Shown: one piece after another, positions 53,384-63,149 of the stretch
Numbering within the stretch: the stretch's first letter is position 1
Layout: every line of letters begins with the position of its first letter
Assembly: GCF_029626035.1 (NCBI RefSeq)
Contig: NZ_JARUBE010000003.1
Location: forward strand, 4,092,001 to 4,156,000
Direction of reading: 5' to 3'
Length of the DNA stretch: 64,000 bases
Source: Micromonospora sp. WMMD980
GTDB lineage: Bacteria > Actinomycetota > Actinomycetes > Mycobacteriales > Micromonosporaceae
Translations under genes and position numbers: made by a program
Notes under the pieces: generated by a model
The model's database searches: none
Seen by the model: only the letters and a program-made list of their open reading frames with translations
Told to the model about the DNA's origin: nothing

Positions 53384-54343
53384 CTACTCCGCGGTTCTGC
53401 GCCAGCGGTCGGTGATGAAGTCCTTGATCGCGCTGATCCGAATGTCGTAGGTGGCGCCTACGACTGCCTCCGGGATGGCGGAGCGCCGTATGGCCGGGAA
53501 ATCAGGCGCCACGTTGTACTCGGTGCATTCCGTGGCGACGAACCAGTGGTCGGCGTAGCGACGGTCTGTGGAGTCGACCTGGAGCGCGTCGAGAGCCTTG
53601 TCGAAGGCGAGGGCGGCGTCCCGGTCAGCAACCAAGTCCGCACAGATTCCATCGACCAGCATCGGGAGGTTGACGGCGTCAGCGGTTCCTTCATCGACCT
53701 CGACCAGCGTCACCGTCGCCAGGATGATCGGGTCCGCGTCAAGTTGCTCGAGTGAAGAGATCCGGATGCTCTTCGCGTCGGTCCGCCGGGACTTGACCTC
53801 GTACCTCGGGCCCAGCGGGAAGACATAGTCCTGATGACTGCCGTGCGGGCCCCGCCAAGCCAGCGCGACCTTGGCTGCCTCCGCCCGCTGCCTCAGGAGG
53901 TGGACGCCGAACCACAGCTCGGCGATGAGTCCTCTCAGGGCATCCTCACTGAGCGGAGGTCGGGGTCCACGAGCAAACATCCGCTTCCACTCGGCGACGA
54001 CCTTGAGCAGCGTCACCACGGCCTGCGCCTCGGTGGCCGCATCGGCAGTGCGGGACACCAAGTCGGTGGAGAACTGAAGGTACGGTTCGAGGAAACGGCG
54101 ATCGGTCAGTGACAGCGCCAGTGTCCATTTATGGTCGCCGGTCCGCTGCCGCCGCTCCACCTCGATGATCCCGGACAGATCCGGGAGCGGCGGTTTGTCC
54201 TTGACGATGATGAAGATCATCGGGTCATCGCGGTCGTTGACGCCGACTATGAACCGGAGGGGGTGGGAGGAGTCGACCTCGAATTTTCCGGGACTGGGCG
54301 ACGCTATGATTTGCCGCCAGCGTAGGACGAAGAGGTCAGTCAT
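53384..54343 (-). CDS. PD-(D/E)XK motif nuclease-like protein
   Basis: 319 aa. RGLIAELWFGVHLL, then HQDYVFPLGPRYEVKSRRT, supply Glu, Asp and ExK of the PD-(D/E)XK nuclease fold (DUF4420-like). The ATG at 54343 overlaps the Z1 stop by eight bases; a longer frame upstream is a low-complexity Ser/Arg leader and is rejected. This is the likely cutting subunit of the island's system. Confidence 0.8.
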   Translation of the reverse strand: MTDLFVLRWRQIIASPSPGKFEVDSSHPLRFIVGVNDRDDPMIFIIVKDKPPLPDLSGIIEVERRQRTGDHKWTLALSLTDRRFLEPYLQFSTDLVSRTADAATEAQAVVTLLKVVAEWKRMFARGPRPPLSEDALRGLIAELWFGVHLLRQRAEAAKVALAWRGPHGSHQDYVFPLGPRYEVKSRRTDAKSIRISSLEQLDADPIILATVTLVEVDEGTADAVNLPMLVDGICADLVADRDAALAFDKALDALQVDSTDRRYADHWFVATECTEYNVAPDFPAIRRSAIPEAVVGATYDIRISAIKDFITDRWRRTAE

Positions 54344-57041
54344 CGACCTCATCCGCAATCTCGGACTCGTCGATCTCGATGAACCACTTCCGCTGCGCGA
54401 CCGTGTTGATGACGTACTCGACGTCGCCCCGTGAGTCCTTGGGATCACCGGCCCTGCCTGGTATGGCAAGCTTTACGGCAATGATGATCTTGTTACTATC
54501 AACCCCCTGCGGAAGCTTGTCATCCTGCGGCAGCAGCGGGTACAGCAGCATGGCTGGCCGGCGAAGGCGGCTGTAGAAGACCGTTTCCGGAGGATTCTTG
54601 CCTTTGCCATCGGCGCCTGCGTCAGCGACGGCAGCTTGGACGTCATTATTAGACAGGAGAACGCGGACGTCGGTGGGGCCCGCTAGTCGGCTACTCGTGC
54701 CGCTTACGCGCAGCTCCTTATCCGCCCCCCTGTCAATCGTTCGCCGCGGAGGGTAAAACTTCACACCAGCGAACTCCTCTGGGACCTGCTCCCTACTGCC
54801 GTTGACCACTACGACGTCCCAGGTCTGAAACTCAGGTGCGGTCGCATGCCTCGCGAATGAGCTGAGCGCCGACGCGGAGAAGATCGCGTCCGACGGGTGT
54901 GCCTGGTACTGGCTGAGGAAGTTGGCGATGACGCGCTTCGGTACGCCGGTCCATCGCGGCCAGCGACCCGTCACGTTTCGGGTGGCGGTGCTCGCGGCGA
55001 TCGCGTCGCCGAGCCGCTGGAATGCCGACCAATTTTCCGAAATCACCTTTTTTTCAGAGGACAGCTTGGTGGTCTCGATGCGTTTACCGGCGAGAGAGAT
55101 GGTCTTGCTTCGGGTCTCGGCGGCCCTCATCTTGTTTTTGGCGGTGATCAGCAGCGCGCCAGGGTGCTTCTTGACCGCGATGCCGAAATCCTCCGGAGTG
55201 AGCTTCTGGCGGAGCATCAGCCGAAGATCGCGGCGGAGTTCCTCCACCGAGTCCGCGACGTGCCGGTAGTCGGAGGCGGATGCCTTATCGATCCAAATCC
55301 GGCAGATGTCCTTGTAGCCGTCGCGGTAGCCGAACCAGCGCGCCATCTGCATCAACGTGTCGGAGGCGACGACCCGGCGGTAGAAGTAGCTCACCGTCAG
55401 GCCCTGGAGTGTCAGCCCTCGGCTGAGCACGTCACCGCCGACGGCGATCATCCGCTGCGGCCGGTCCCAGTGCTCATCCTCCTCACCCAGGACGCGGTCC
55501 TTGTCTGAGTTGAACAATTGAACGCGGATGTCCGCCGCCGCGGCCGCGAGTACGTCCAAGACCTCCTCCCACGTCTCTGTGATGTTCGGGTACCGCCGAT
55601 TGAAGGTCTCCTTGACGATGTCGAGGGTCCTGTTCGGATGGCCCATGCGGTACTGGGCTGCGTGGGCCTCGATCTCGTTACGCAGCGTGAAGACCTCGTC
55701 CTGTACCGAGTCGAACACCTGGCTCTGCACGCGCTTGAAGCGGGAGACGTTCACGAGCATCGAGCGTGGCGCGCGTTGGCCTCGCAGGTCACGGACCGCG
55801 TTGGCGACGAAGAAGGTGCGGATCGCCTCGCGGAGGGACCCGGGTACTTCTCCGATGTTCCAGTGTGCTTTGTGCCCGAGACGGGTGAACTCCTCGGCGT
55901 CACCCAGTTCGACGAGCATCGCGCCGGAGGGCTCCTCAAGGGATCCGAAGGTGGCCTGTGAGCCCACGTAGTTGGACGGTGACTCAAGGCCGTAGATGTA
56001 GTGACGCGGGAACAGATCATTCTCGACCTCGTGGTCGATGAAGATGTTCGCGAACGGGGTCGCGGTAAACGCGACGTAGGAGCTTCGCGAGAACAGATCG
56101 AGGATGCCACGAATGCCGCTGTTGATCGTCGTCGGATTGTGGTCCTCCCGGGTGTTGACCGAGGCGTAGTCGGACTCGTCATCGAGGAGCAGCAGGGGAA
56201 GGGGCAGCTTGCCGCCTACCTTGCGCTGCCGGCCCAGCCATTCGGTGAGCGCTTCCAGCACCGCCTTGTTCTTCTTAACCACGAAGACGTAGGGCTCGGC
56301 TGAGTCGGTGCCGACCGTGATGTTGGATGCGGCGAGGCTGCTGGTCCGGAAGTCCTGGATTACCGTCGTCATGCCTTGGGCGTTTGCGAGCCGCGAGTCC
56401 AATGCCCCGACTCCGATGTAACGGGTCTGGGCGGGGATGCCGGGCCGGGCGACACTGAGGCTGGTGTCGCGACCGATGAGCCCCTCGTCGACGCGCTCCT
56501 GGGTCTGCTGACGCAGCGATTCCGTGTTCCCCGCCAAGACGATGATCAGTCGGTAGCCGGCATCGACCGCCTTGTTGAAGAGCGCGAGGTACGTAGAGGT
56601 CTTGCCGGACTGAACTTCGCCGATGACGAGGCCCCGACGCGCCCACGGACCCGCGGCAGTAGGGTCGCCTGCGAAGTCAAGGATCTCGTCGGTGAGCTCG
56701 TCCATCTTGTCGATGACTCGCGGCGGCCGCCCATCGTTCAACATCCACTGCTTGAAGTTGAGCCATCGCGACCAGTCCATCTGCCGCTTCTTGTCCTGCA
56801 GCCATGGCTTGAAGTCCTCGCCGACGATGGCGACGCCCTGCTCGACGTCGATGCTGAGCCGCTCCGTCAGCCGTCGGACCAATGCGGCGACATCCTCGTC
56901 AGTGGCGTCGGGCGCGGCCGCTCGGCGGTACTGCTCCACCATCTCGGTGAGGTGTACCTCCGAGTGGGTCCTGCCAGCGAGCAATGCGCCGACGACCTTC
57001 TCCAAGGCCGCGATCTGCTCCTGACTGTTTCCGTTGATCAA
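54336..57041 (-). CDS. Z1 domain NTPase
   Basis: 901 aa. Walker A-like VIGEVQSGKTSTYLAL (~150), Walker B LLLLDDESDYAS (~290), and the Z1 hallmark VGGDVLSRGLTLQGLTVSYFYRR...LMQMARWFGYR (~560-600), reminiscent of an SF2 helicase C-terminal lobe. Z1 proteins accompany MORC-like ATPases and AIPR in restriction-type operons. It overlaps both neighbours (ATGA with the GHKL gene, eight bases with the nuclease gene), so translation is coupled. Confidence 0.85.
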   Translation of the reverse strand: MINGNSQEQIAALEKVVGALLAGRTHSEVHLTEMVEQYRRAAAPDATDEDVAALVRRLTERLSIDVEQGVAIVGEDFKPWLQDKKRQMDWSRWLNFKQWMLNDGRPPRVIDKMDELTDEILDFAGDPTAAGPWARRGLVIGEVQSGKTSTYLALFNKAVDAGYRLIIVLAGNTESLRQQTQERVDEGLIGRDTSLSVARPGIPAQTRYIGVGALDSRLANAQGMTTVIQDFRTSSLAASNITVGTDSAEPYVFVVKKNKAVLEALTEWLGRQRKVGGKLPLPLLLLDDESDYASVNTREDHNPTTINSGIRGILDLFSRSSYVAFTATPFANIFIDHEVENDLFPRHYIYGLESPSNYVGSQATFGSLEEPSGAMLVELGDAEEFTRLGHKAHWNIGEVPGSLREAIRTFFVANAVRDLRGQRAPRSMLVNVSRFKRVQSQVFDSVQDEVFTLRNEIEAHAAQYRMGHPNRTLDIVKETFNRRYPNITETWEEVLDVLAAAAADIRVQLFNSDKDRVLGEEDEHWDRPQRMIAVGGDVLSRGLTLQGLTVSYFYRRVVASDTLMQMARWFGYRDGYKDICRIWIDKASASDYRHVADSVEELRRDLRLMLRQKLTPEDFGIAVKKHPGALLITAKNKMRAAETRSKTISLAGKRIETTKLSSEKKVISENWSAFQRLGDAIAASTATRNVTGRWPRWTGVPKRVIANFLSQYQAHPSDAIFSASALSSFARHATAPEFQTWDVVVVNGSREQVPEEFAGVKFYPPRRTIDRGADKELRVSGTSSRLAGPTDVRVLLSNNDVQAAVADAGADGKGKNPPETVFYSRLRRPAMLLYPLLPQDDKLPQGVDSNKIIIAVKLAIPGRAGDPKDSRGDVEYVINTVAQRKWFIEIDESEIADEVDD

Positions 57042-58501
57042 GACGCGGCCTTCCTCAACAGTGCTTCAGGGTTTCGGGAGAGTGTGAACGGTTCGACATA
57101 CCGCAGTCGGGCGACGAAGTCGTCCGCGGACTCGCCGGTTCGGCTGAACACGGACCACAGGGTGACCGCGTAGTCGAGGAGCTCACCCTCGTCCGAATGC
57201 TGGGGCGCGTGCGCGCTGTCACCGCCTAGGCGGTTGTAGGCGTCCTCGACGGGAAAGGACGACTCGATGGTCCTCAACAGCTCACACAGCAGCCGACGTG
57301 CGCCGTTCTCCAGTTGCTCGTCAAGGGCGGCGAGCAGCGGGTGCTCGCGATTGAGCTCATATCGGAACGAGCCGCGTTCGTCGATAAGTTTCCACGTCCT
57401 GACGACCCTATCCGAAGCTGCCGCGGGCCGGCCCCGGTACAGCTGAGTGCGCTGACTCGGGTGGACGATCCGGTCCACCAAGCGCTTCAGCTGGTCTCTG
57501 ATCTCCGTCGGCGGGACGGCCGCGGACTTCTTGATGTCAAGAGACCACAGGTGGTCGAGGGTGTTCGGGATGTCGACGCGGACGCGCGCCAGTTTGCCGA
57601 GGTCGTCCTTCGGCACAAGGCGGAACCAGGTTCCCCAGATGACTAGGCGCCTGGCCCGGTAGATGTAGAAGCCCTGGCTGTCGCGCAGCCGGCCGGCGAT
57701 CTGCGCGGTCTCCTTATCGGTCTGCGAAAGCTTCGAGATGTAGGGCAAGGTAAACGGCTGAACGTCGATCCTTGCGCCAGCGATGGCAAAGGACTCGGCC
57801 GGCCCTTTCTGGGTGGCCCGGTGCACCGTGAGGAAGGGGTCGACAACCTTCAGCCGGACACCGTTCAGCGCCATCGCGACCTTGGGCTTGTCGTCCTCGC
57901 CCGAGATGAAGCGATGGAAGACGAGTGAGAGGTGCGCCCGAGCGTTGAGCATCTGCTCATTGAAGGCCTTGGCAAAAATTGTCTGGCTGGCCGAGGGGAG
58001 ACGGTCGAAGTGCCGCCAGACGACCAAGGTCCCGCTCGGGTTCGCTTTGATCTCGTCGTAGCGGGGGAGGTTCGAGGCCTCCGCCTCGGAGAGGGTGAGC
58101 AGCGCCCAGCGCCTCGAGCGGGTGAGGTAGTCAAGGTCCCAACGCAGCGCCGTCACCACACCGTCCCGTTTGGTCACCACCGTGAGCTCGCGGCATTGGG
58201 AGAGTGACGCGGTCTTGAGTCCTAGTCCGAAGCGACCAAGGTCGTCGGGCCGCCTGCTCCTAGCGGCGCCCGTGCCCGCCAGACACATCGCAGCGCGAGC
58301 CTCGTCGGCGTTCATTCCGGTTCCGTCGTCGACGATAGCCAGGTAAGGCTCGCCCTCCGCGCTAAAGAACACCTCGACACGGTTTGCCTGCGCGGTGATC
58401 GAGTTATCGATCAGGTCGGCGACCGCCGCCTCAAGTGAGTAGCCGACGGCTCTAAGCGACTCCATCAGCTGAGGCTCCGGAGGGAGCTCCTCCTCGTTCA
58501 C
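57038..58501 (-). CDS. MORC-like GHKL ATPase (second)
   Basis: 487 aa. N-box LEAAVADLIDNSITAQA, DDGTGM and GRFGLGLKTASLSQC are the Bergerat ATP-binding motifs. A middle segment, FYIYRARRLVIWGTW, parallels that in the first GHKL protein (LYVYRAERLVQWGGW). The two are clearly related but diverged. GTG start, GGGAGAG upstream. First gene of the four-gene leftward operon. Confidence 0.85.
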   Translation of the reverse strand: MNEEELPPEPQLMESLRAVGYSLEAAVADLIDNSITAQANRVEVFFSAEGEPYLAIVDDGTGMNADEARAAMCLAGTGAARSRRPDDLGRFGLGLKTASLSQCRELTVVTKRDGVVTALRWDLDYLTRSRRWALLTLSEAEASNLPRYDEIKANPSGTLVVWRHFDRLPSASQTIFAKAFNEQMLNARAHLSLVFHRFISGEDDKPKVAMALNGVRLKVVDPFLTVHRATQKGPAESFAIAGARIDVQPFTLPYISKLSQTDKETAQIAGRLRDSQGFYIYRARRLVIWGTWFRLVPKDDLGKLARVRVDIPNTLDHLWSLDIKKSAAVPPTEIRDQLKRLVDRIVHPSQRTQLYRGRPAAASDRVVRTWKLIDERGSFRYELNREHPLLAALDEQLENGARRLLCELLRTIESSFPVEDAYNRLGGDSAHAPQHSDEGELLDYAVTLWSVFSRTGESADDFVARLRYVEPFTLSRNPEALLRKAAS

Positions 58502-59021
58502 ACTTTCTCTCCCGCTGGTCAGGTCTGTTACTAGTCGATGGTTCGAGGAGCCGAGCGGTCAGCCCGGCGGGGCCTGGCACATCCACGGATTACGACTCGC
58601 CTGCGACATGTGCCGCGACAACACGTACATCACAACCGACCTCCCCATGACGGTCTTTGGACCCTACCGGTCGGAGTCCCGTGAGCGGGAGTCCTCGGTC
58701 GTCAGCAATTCACTGACCGAGCTGACACGATCAAGGTCCGTTTCGACATGTTTCGGAGCCCGCTCGGACGAAAGCCGGCCGAAAGCGGTTTCCCGCCGCC
58801 ATCGTGGCTTGCGCCCGGCTGCCACCATCCCGGCCGGAACCTCGGGGCGCGGGGCTTGACGATGGAGCTTCGCCGGCGCCGGCTCATACTCGCCGGCGGC
58901 ATGACGAGGGTGGCCTTCGGTGCGTTCGTGCTGCTGTGCGTCCGCCGGGACAGCAGCTTCCGCGTGGTCGGGAATCTGGTCTTCGGGGCGCCCAGCCTTT
59001 GCTCGGCGCTAGTCCACGGTC
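58502..59021. other. Gene-poor stretch upstream of the operon
   Basis: Must hold the promoter of the leftward operon. One short rightward frame from 58861 begins MELRRRRLILAGGM and then a hydrophobic AFGAFVLLCV segment; it may be a membrane-protein remnant. No convincing gene. Confidence 0.35.
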
Positions 59022-59462
59022 ATGAGCATGCGGCCGATCCGGTTCCACATCGGCGCTCCCGGACTGACCGTTCGGCAGGCCGACCTCAGGATCGACCGTC
59101 TGCGGCTGTGGACGGAGATCGACTGTCTGATCCTCGACAACAGGTGCTGGTCTCCACCTGCTACAAGGTCAACATGAACCCGTCCGCGGGGCTTCTGCTG
59201 ATACCGGCCGACGGGTAGCCTCTCAATCTTTCGCTGACCCACCGGAGCCCGACGGACGGCCGCCCCTGCCTGGTACTCCTCGAACTCGACGACATGCGGG
59301 AGTCGTCGGACCAGGTGGCGTAGTCACTCGCCCGTTTCGGCGGGCCGTGAAGAGCTTCCTCTCGTCGCACACGGATACGACCGTGCACAGTTCGACGCGT
59401 TCCTCGACGACCTGTGCGCGGCGCTGGGTCGCTGGGAGAACGAACCGCAGGACGCCGACTAG
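59022..59462 (+). pseudogene. Decayed ORF at the island's right edge
   Basis: Rightward coding-like segments in different frames: MSMRPIRFHIGAPGLTVRQ from 59022; CYKVNMNPSAGLLLIPADG, a stop at 59216-59218, then SLTHRSPTDGRPCLVLLELDD; and EELPLVAHGYDRAQFDAFLDD ending at TAG 59460-59462. The compositions look like real protein, suggesting frameshifts and a stop in an old gene. Family not recognised. Confidence 0.4.
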
Positions 59463-59469
59463 CGGCCGG

Positions 59470-61629
59470 TCAGACCTCGGCCGCGCCCACCGGCTCCGCC
59501 GCCGCGTGCCGTCCCCCGCCGTCACGCCGCTCGTCCCCGTGCCCCGGCCACCACGCCTTGTGCCCGATCAATCCGGTCAGCGCCGGCACGAAGAACATCG
59601 ACATCACGAACGCCGACAGCACGATCCCGATCGCCACCGCGAACCCCATCTGCTGGAGGAACGAGATCGGCGCGAGCATCAGCACCCCGAACGTGCCGGC
59701 CAGGATCAGCCCGGCCGCGGCCACCGTCGGCCCGGCGTGTTCCACGCCGATCGCCGCGGCCTGGTGCGGTTCGTGGCCCTCCCGGGCCTCCTCGCGTAGT
59801 CGGGCGATCATCAGGATGTTGTAGTCGGTGCCGATCGCCACCACGAACAGGTAGAGGATGATCGGCAGCTGGAACGTGACGCCGGGGTTGCCCTGGAGCC
59901 CCTGGAACACGTAGACGGTCGCGCCCAGCGTGGCCGCGAAGTTGAGCAGCACGGCGATCACCAGGTAGATCGGCGCGACGAGGCTGCGCAGCAGCAGCGC
60001 GAGGATGAGCGCGATCAGGCCGGCGGCGACCGGCAGGATGACCGACAGGTCCCGGTTGTTCGCCGAGTTGATGTCGGCGAAGATCGCGGTCGGGCCGCCG
60101 ACCAGTGCCTTCGTACCCGATGGGGCCTTGTCGTGCAGCGCGTCCCGCAGGTCGTCGCGGACCAGGGTGATCGCCTCGTTGGAGACCGGGTTCTCGTCGA
60201 GCAGCAGGCTGATCCGGGCGACGCTCGGGTCGGTGGCGCTGCGTTCGGCCGGCTGCACCCGGGCCACGCCCGGCGCGCTCGCCGACGCGGCGGCGAAGTC
60301 GTTGACCTGCTGGTCGGTGAGCGGGGTGCCGTTGCCGGTGGTCAGGTAGACCTCGGTGGGCGCGAGCGCGCCGGCGGCGAAGCCGCGCTGGAGGTCCTGG
60401 GCGGCCCGCGCCGACTCGGTGTCCTGCGGGAAGCCGGCGCTGAAGTCGTAGTCGGCCTTGTAGCCGAGCACCCCGGCGGCGAGCGCGACGAGTAGCACGC
60501 CGGAGGCCGCGGCCACCACCGCGGGCCGGCGGCCGACGACGGCGCCGAGCCGCCGGGACAGGGTCGCCTTCGGCGTACGCTGCCACGCCTTCGACGGCCA
60601 GAACACCCAGCGGCCGAGCAGCGACACGATGGCCGGGATCAGGGTCAGCGAGGTGACCAGCATGACGCCGACGGCGATGGCGAGCGCCGGGCCGAGCGAG
60701 CCGAAGAAGCCGAGCGAGGCGAGCAGCAGCACCAGGAACGCGACGATGACCGCGCCGGCGGCGGACGTGATGACCTCGCCGACCCGCTGCACCGTGACGA
60801 TCATCGCGGTGCGCTTGTCGTCGCCGGCGCGCAGCCGTTCCCGGTAGCGGAACAGCAGGAACAGGATGTAGTCGGTGCCGATGCCGAACAGCACGATCAG
60901 CAGGATGGTCTGGAGGTCCTGGCTGACGTTCAGGTCGAACGCCTTGCCGGCGGCGGCGACCAGCCCGGTGGTGACGGACATGACCACGCTGATCACCACG
61001 ACCGGCAGCAGCGCGGCGATCGGGCTGCGGAAGATGATCAGAATCAGCCCGATGATGAGGATGATGGTGGCGACGCCGACGATCGCGAACGCCGAGTTGA
61101 ATGTGTCCTCGTTGTCGACGAAGCTGGCCACGTCACCGGCCACCCCGGCGGTCAGGCCGCTGCCGGCCAGCTCCGGGCCGAGGGCGGCGCGCAGGTCGCG
61201 TACGGCGTCGAGCAGCTTCGGGGCGTCGGGGCTGTCGGCGTCGAGGCCGACGGTGATGATCTGCACCGACCTGTCCGGCGCGACGGCCTGCGGGCCGGTG
61301 AGGTAGCCGGTGGTCTGCGGGATGTTGCGCCCCTTGAGCGCCTGGGCGAGCTGCCCGACGCGGGCCTCGTCGGCAGCGGTGAGCGGCTTGCCGTCGGCGC
61401 GCTTGACCACGACGGTGGCGGTGGCGGTGGCCGCCTGCGGGAACGCCTTGCTGGCCAGCTCGGTGGCCTGCACCGACTCGTAGGAGCGCGGCAGGAAGCT
61501 CTCCTGGTCGGCGGAGGTGATGTCGCTCAGCGACGGGCTGGTGACCACGATCGCGATCGCGGCGAGCAGCCAGCCGCCGATCACCCACCAGGCCTTGCCG
61601 ACGACGAACCTGCCCAGTCGCTCGAACAT
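59470..61629 (-). CDS. MMPL/RND family membrane transporter
   Basis: 719 aa, about 12 TM helices in two repeats with large extracytoplasmic loops, as in MmpL lipid exporters. Family segments: IGTDYILFLLFRYRERLRAG (first repeat) and GTDYNILMIARLREEAREG (second), each with the expected charged TM residues. The ATG at 61629 is preceded by GGGGGAAG; longer upstream extensions lack a membrane context. It probably exports lipids or hydrophobic compounds. Divergent from the next gene. Confidence 0.9.
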   Translation of the reverse strand: MFERLGRFVVGKAWWVIGGWLLAAIAIVVTSPSLSDITSADQESFLPRSYESVQATELASKAFPQAATATATVVVKRADGKPLTAADEARVGQLAQALKGRNIPQTTGYLTGPQAVAPDRSVQIITVGLDADSPDAPKLLDAVRDLRAALGPELAGSGLTAGVAGDVASFVDNEDTFNSAFAIVGVATIILIIGLILIIFRSPIAALLPVVVISVVMSVTTGLVAAAGKAFDLNVSQDLQTILLIVLFGIGTDYILFLLFRYRERLRAGDDKRTAMIVTVQRVGEVITSAAGAVIVAFLVLLLASLGFFGSLGPALAIAVGVMLVTSLTLIPAIVSLLGRWVFWPSKAWQRTPKATLSRRLGAVVGRRPAVVAAASGVLLVALAAGVLGYKADYDFSAGFPQDTESARAAQDLQRGFAAGALAPTEVYLTTGNGTPLTDQQVNDFAAASASAPGVARVQPAERSATDPSVARISLLLDENPVSNEAITLVRDDLRDALHDKAPSGTKALVGGPTAIFADINSANNRDLSVILPVAAGLIALILALLLRSLVAPIYLVIAVLLNFAATLGATVYVFQGLQGNPGVTFQLPIILYLFVVAIGTDYNILMIARLREEAREGHEPHQAAAIGVEHAGPTVAAAGLILAGTFGVLMLAPISFLQQMGFAVAIGIVLSAFVMSMFFVPALTGLIGHKAWWPGHGDERRDGGGRHAAAEPVGAAEV

Positions 61630-61662
61630 CGCTTCCCCCGTGTGTCCGACTGTGTCACCGGG

Positions 61663-61668
61663 TATCCT
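61663..61668 (+). promoter_or_regulatory. Putative -10 box (TATCCT)
   Basis: TATCCT lies seven bases before the GTG start at 61676, fitting a leaderless transcript. Confidence 0.45.
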
Positions 61669-61675
61669 ACCGTCG

Positions 61676-62716
61676 GTGACCAATCCTTTTCGGACGGCGC
61701 GCGCGGAGGTGCTGACGGCCTGGTTGCTGGCCACCGTACCGGCCCCGCTGGTCTTCTTCGGATGGACCCACCGCTGGGAGGAGGACCCGCCGGTCGTCGC
61801 CGCGCTGTGGTGGCCGGTGCTCGCGTCACCGGTGCTCGCCGCCGTGGTCGCGGCCGGTCAGCCGCGGCATCGCGGCCCCGCCGGCCCGGCGCTCGCGGTC
61901 GCCACGTCCACACTGGTCACGGCCCTGCTGCTGGGCGCGTCGCTGGCCTTCTTCCGCTGGGTGGCGCCGCTGACCGGCGAGGCCCGCTGGGGGCGGGCGC
62001 TGCTCGGCGGCCTGGCGCTCGCGGTGGTCGGGGCCCTGATCGGGTACGCCGTCGGCGGCCGTCGTGCCCACCGGGGCCGCCCGGCGTCGCGGCGCGGCTA
62101 CCTGGTCGGCTGCCTCGCCGTCGTGTTCGGGGCGTTGCTGGCGCAGTCCGCGGTCCGGCTCGGCGCCGAGGGCAGCACGAGCGGGCTGGTCCCGAGCGAG
62201 TACGGCGGAACGGGCCCCTACGCCACGTCGGCCGGGCGGGTCACGGTGCCGGCGCCCGGCGCGTACGCGATCTTCGGGGTGGGTGACGCCCCGGCGGGCG
62301 CGGACTGCCGGCTCACCGACGCCGCCTCGACGGTCCGGGTGGCCGAGCCGGTCTCCGTGCCGCCCGGCAACTTCGGCGGTGACGCCACCGCGTTCGCCTG
62401 GGTCGCATCGGTCCGGTTGCCGGCGGCCGGCGCGTGGACGCTGGAGTGCCGGTCGTCGGACCCGCAGGCGTCCTACGTGCTCAGTGAGGTGCCCCGGGTG
62501 CGGGGCGCGGTCGGCGCGCTGATCCACTGGCCGGTGGGCCTGATCTGGCTGCTCGGCGCGCTTCCCGGCCTGCTGATCGGCGCGGACACCGCCCGGCGGC
62601 GGCGCACCGGCCGCCGTCCGGGTGGGACCGGGTCCGGGGGTGCGTCCGCGCCGCCGGACGAGGTCGCGGGCGGGGGTGCGGTCGGTGCGCCGGGAAGTGT
62701 CGTAGCCGGCTCGTAG
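61676..62716 (+). CDS. Multi-span membrane protein of unknown function
   Basis: 346 aa with about four N-terminal TM helices (to ~residue 160), an extracytoplasmic beta-rich domain (GRVTVPAPGAYAIFGVG, WTLECRSS) and a last TM helix, then a Gly/Ala-rich tail. No family recognised. The 46-base gap to the MMPL start and divergent orientation suggest a shared control region. Confidence 0.6.
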   Translation: MTNPFRTARAEVLTAWLLATVPAPLVFFGWTHRWEEDPPVVAALWWPVLASPVLAAVVAAGQPRHRGPAGPALAVATSTLVTALLLGASLAFFRWVAPLTGEARWGRALLGGLALAVVGALIGYAVGGRRAHRGRPASRRGYLVGCLAVVFGALLAQSAVRLGAEGSTSGLVPSEYGGTGPYATSAGRVTVPAPGAYAIFGVGDAPAGADCRLTDAASTVRVAEPVSVPPGNFGGDATAFAWVASVRLPAAGAWTLECRSSDPQASYVLSEVPRVRGAVGALIHWPVGLIWLLGALPGLLIGADTARRRRTGRRPGGTGSGGASAPPDEVAGGGAVGAPGSVVAGS

Positions 62717-62751
62717 CCTGGCGGGGTCATCGGCGATCAGCGGGAGGCGAC

Positions 62752-63117
62752 GTGCTCGACCACTTCTCCGTAGCGGTGCGCGACCTGAAGGCCAGCGCCG
62801 CGTTCTACGACACGGTGCTCGCCCCGCTGGGCGGGCGGCGGATCATGGAGCCCGGCCCGATCGGCTACGGCGTCGACGCGCCCGACTTCTGGGTCGAGCC
62901 CGCGCCGGCCGACTCCGCCCCGGCGCCGCTGCACATCGCGTTCACCGCGCCCGACCGGGCGGCCGTGCGGGCGTTCCACGAGGCGGCGGTGGCGGCCGGC
63001 GCCGAGGTGTTGCACGCGCCGAAGGTGTGGCCGGAATACCACGCCGGCTACTACGGCGCGTTCGTCCGCGACCCCGACGGCAACAACGTCGAGGCGGTCT
63101 GCCACCGGCCGGAGTGA
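62752..63117 (+). CDS. VOC family (glyoxalase-like) protein
   Basis: 121 aa, a single VOC domain. LDHFSVAVRDLKASAAFYDTVLAPLG is the typical start and YGAFVRDPDGNNVEAVCH the typical metal-site end. GTG start with GGGAGGCG upstream. Could be a glyoxalase, dioxygenase or resistance protein; substrate unknown. Confidence 0.85.
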   Translation: MLDHFSVAVRDLKASAAFYDTVLAPLGGRRIMEPGPIGYGVDAPDFWVEPAPADSAPAPLHIAFTAPDRAAVRAFHEAAVAAGAEVLHAPKVWPEYHAGYYGAFVRDPDGNNVEAVCHRPE

Positions 63118-63149
63118 CCGGCCGGCCCGCCGGGAGGCAGGATGGGCGG

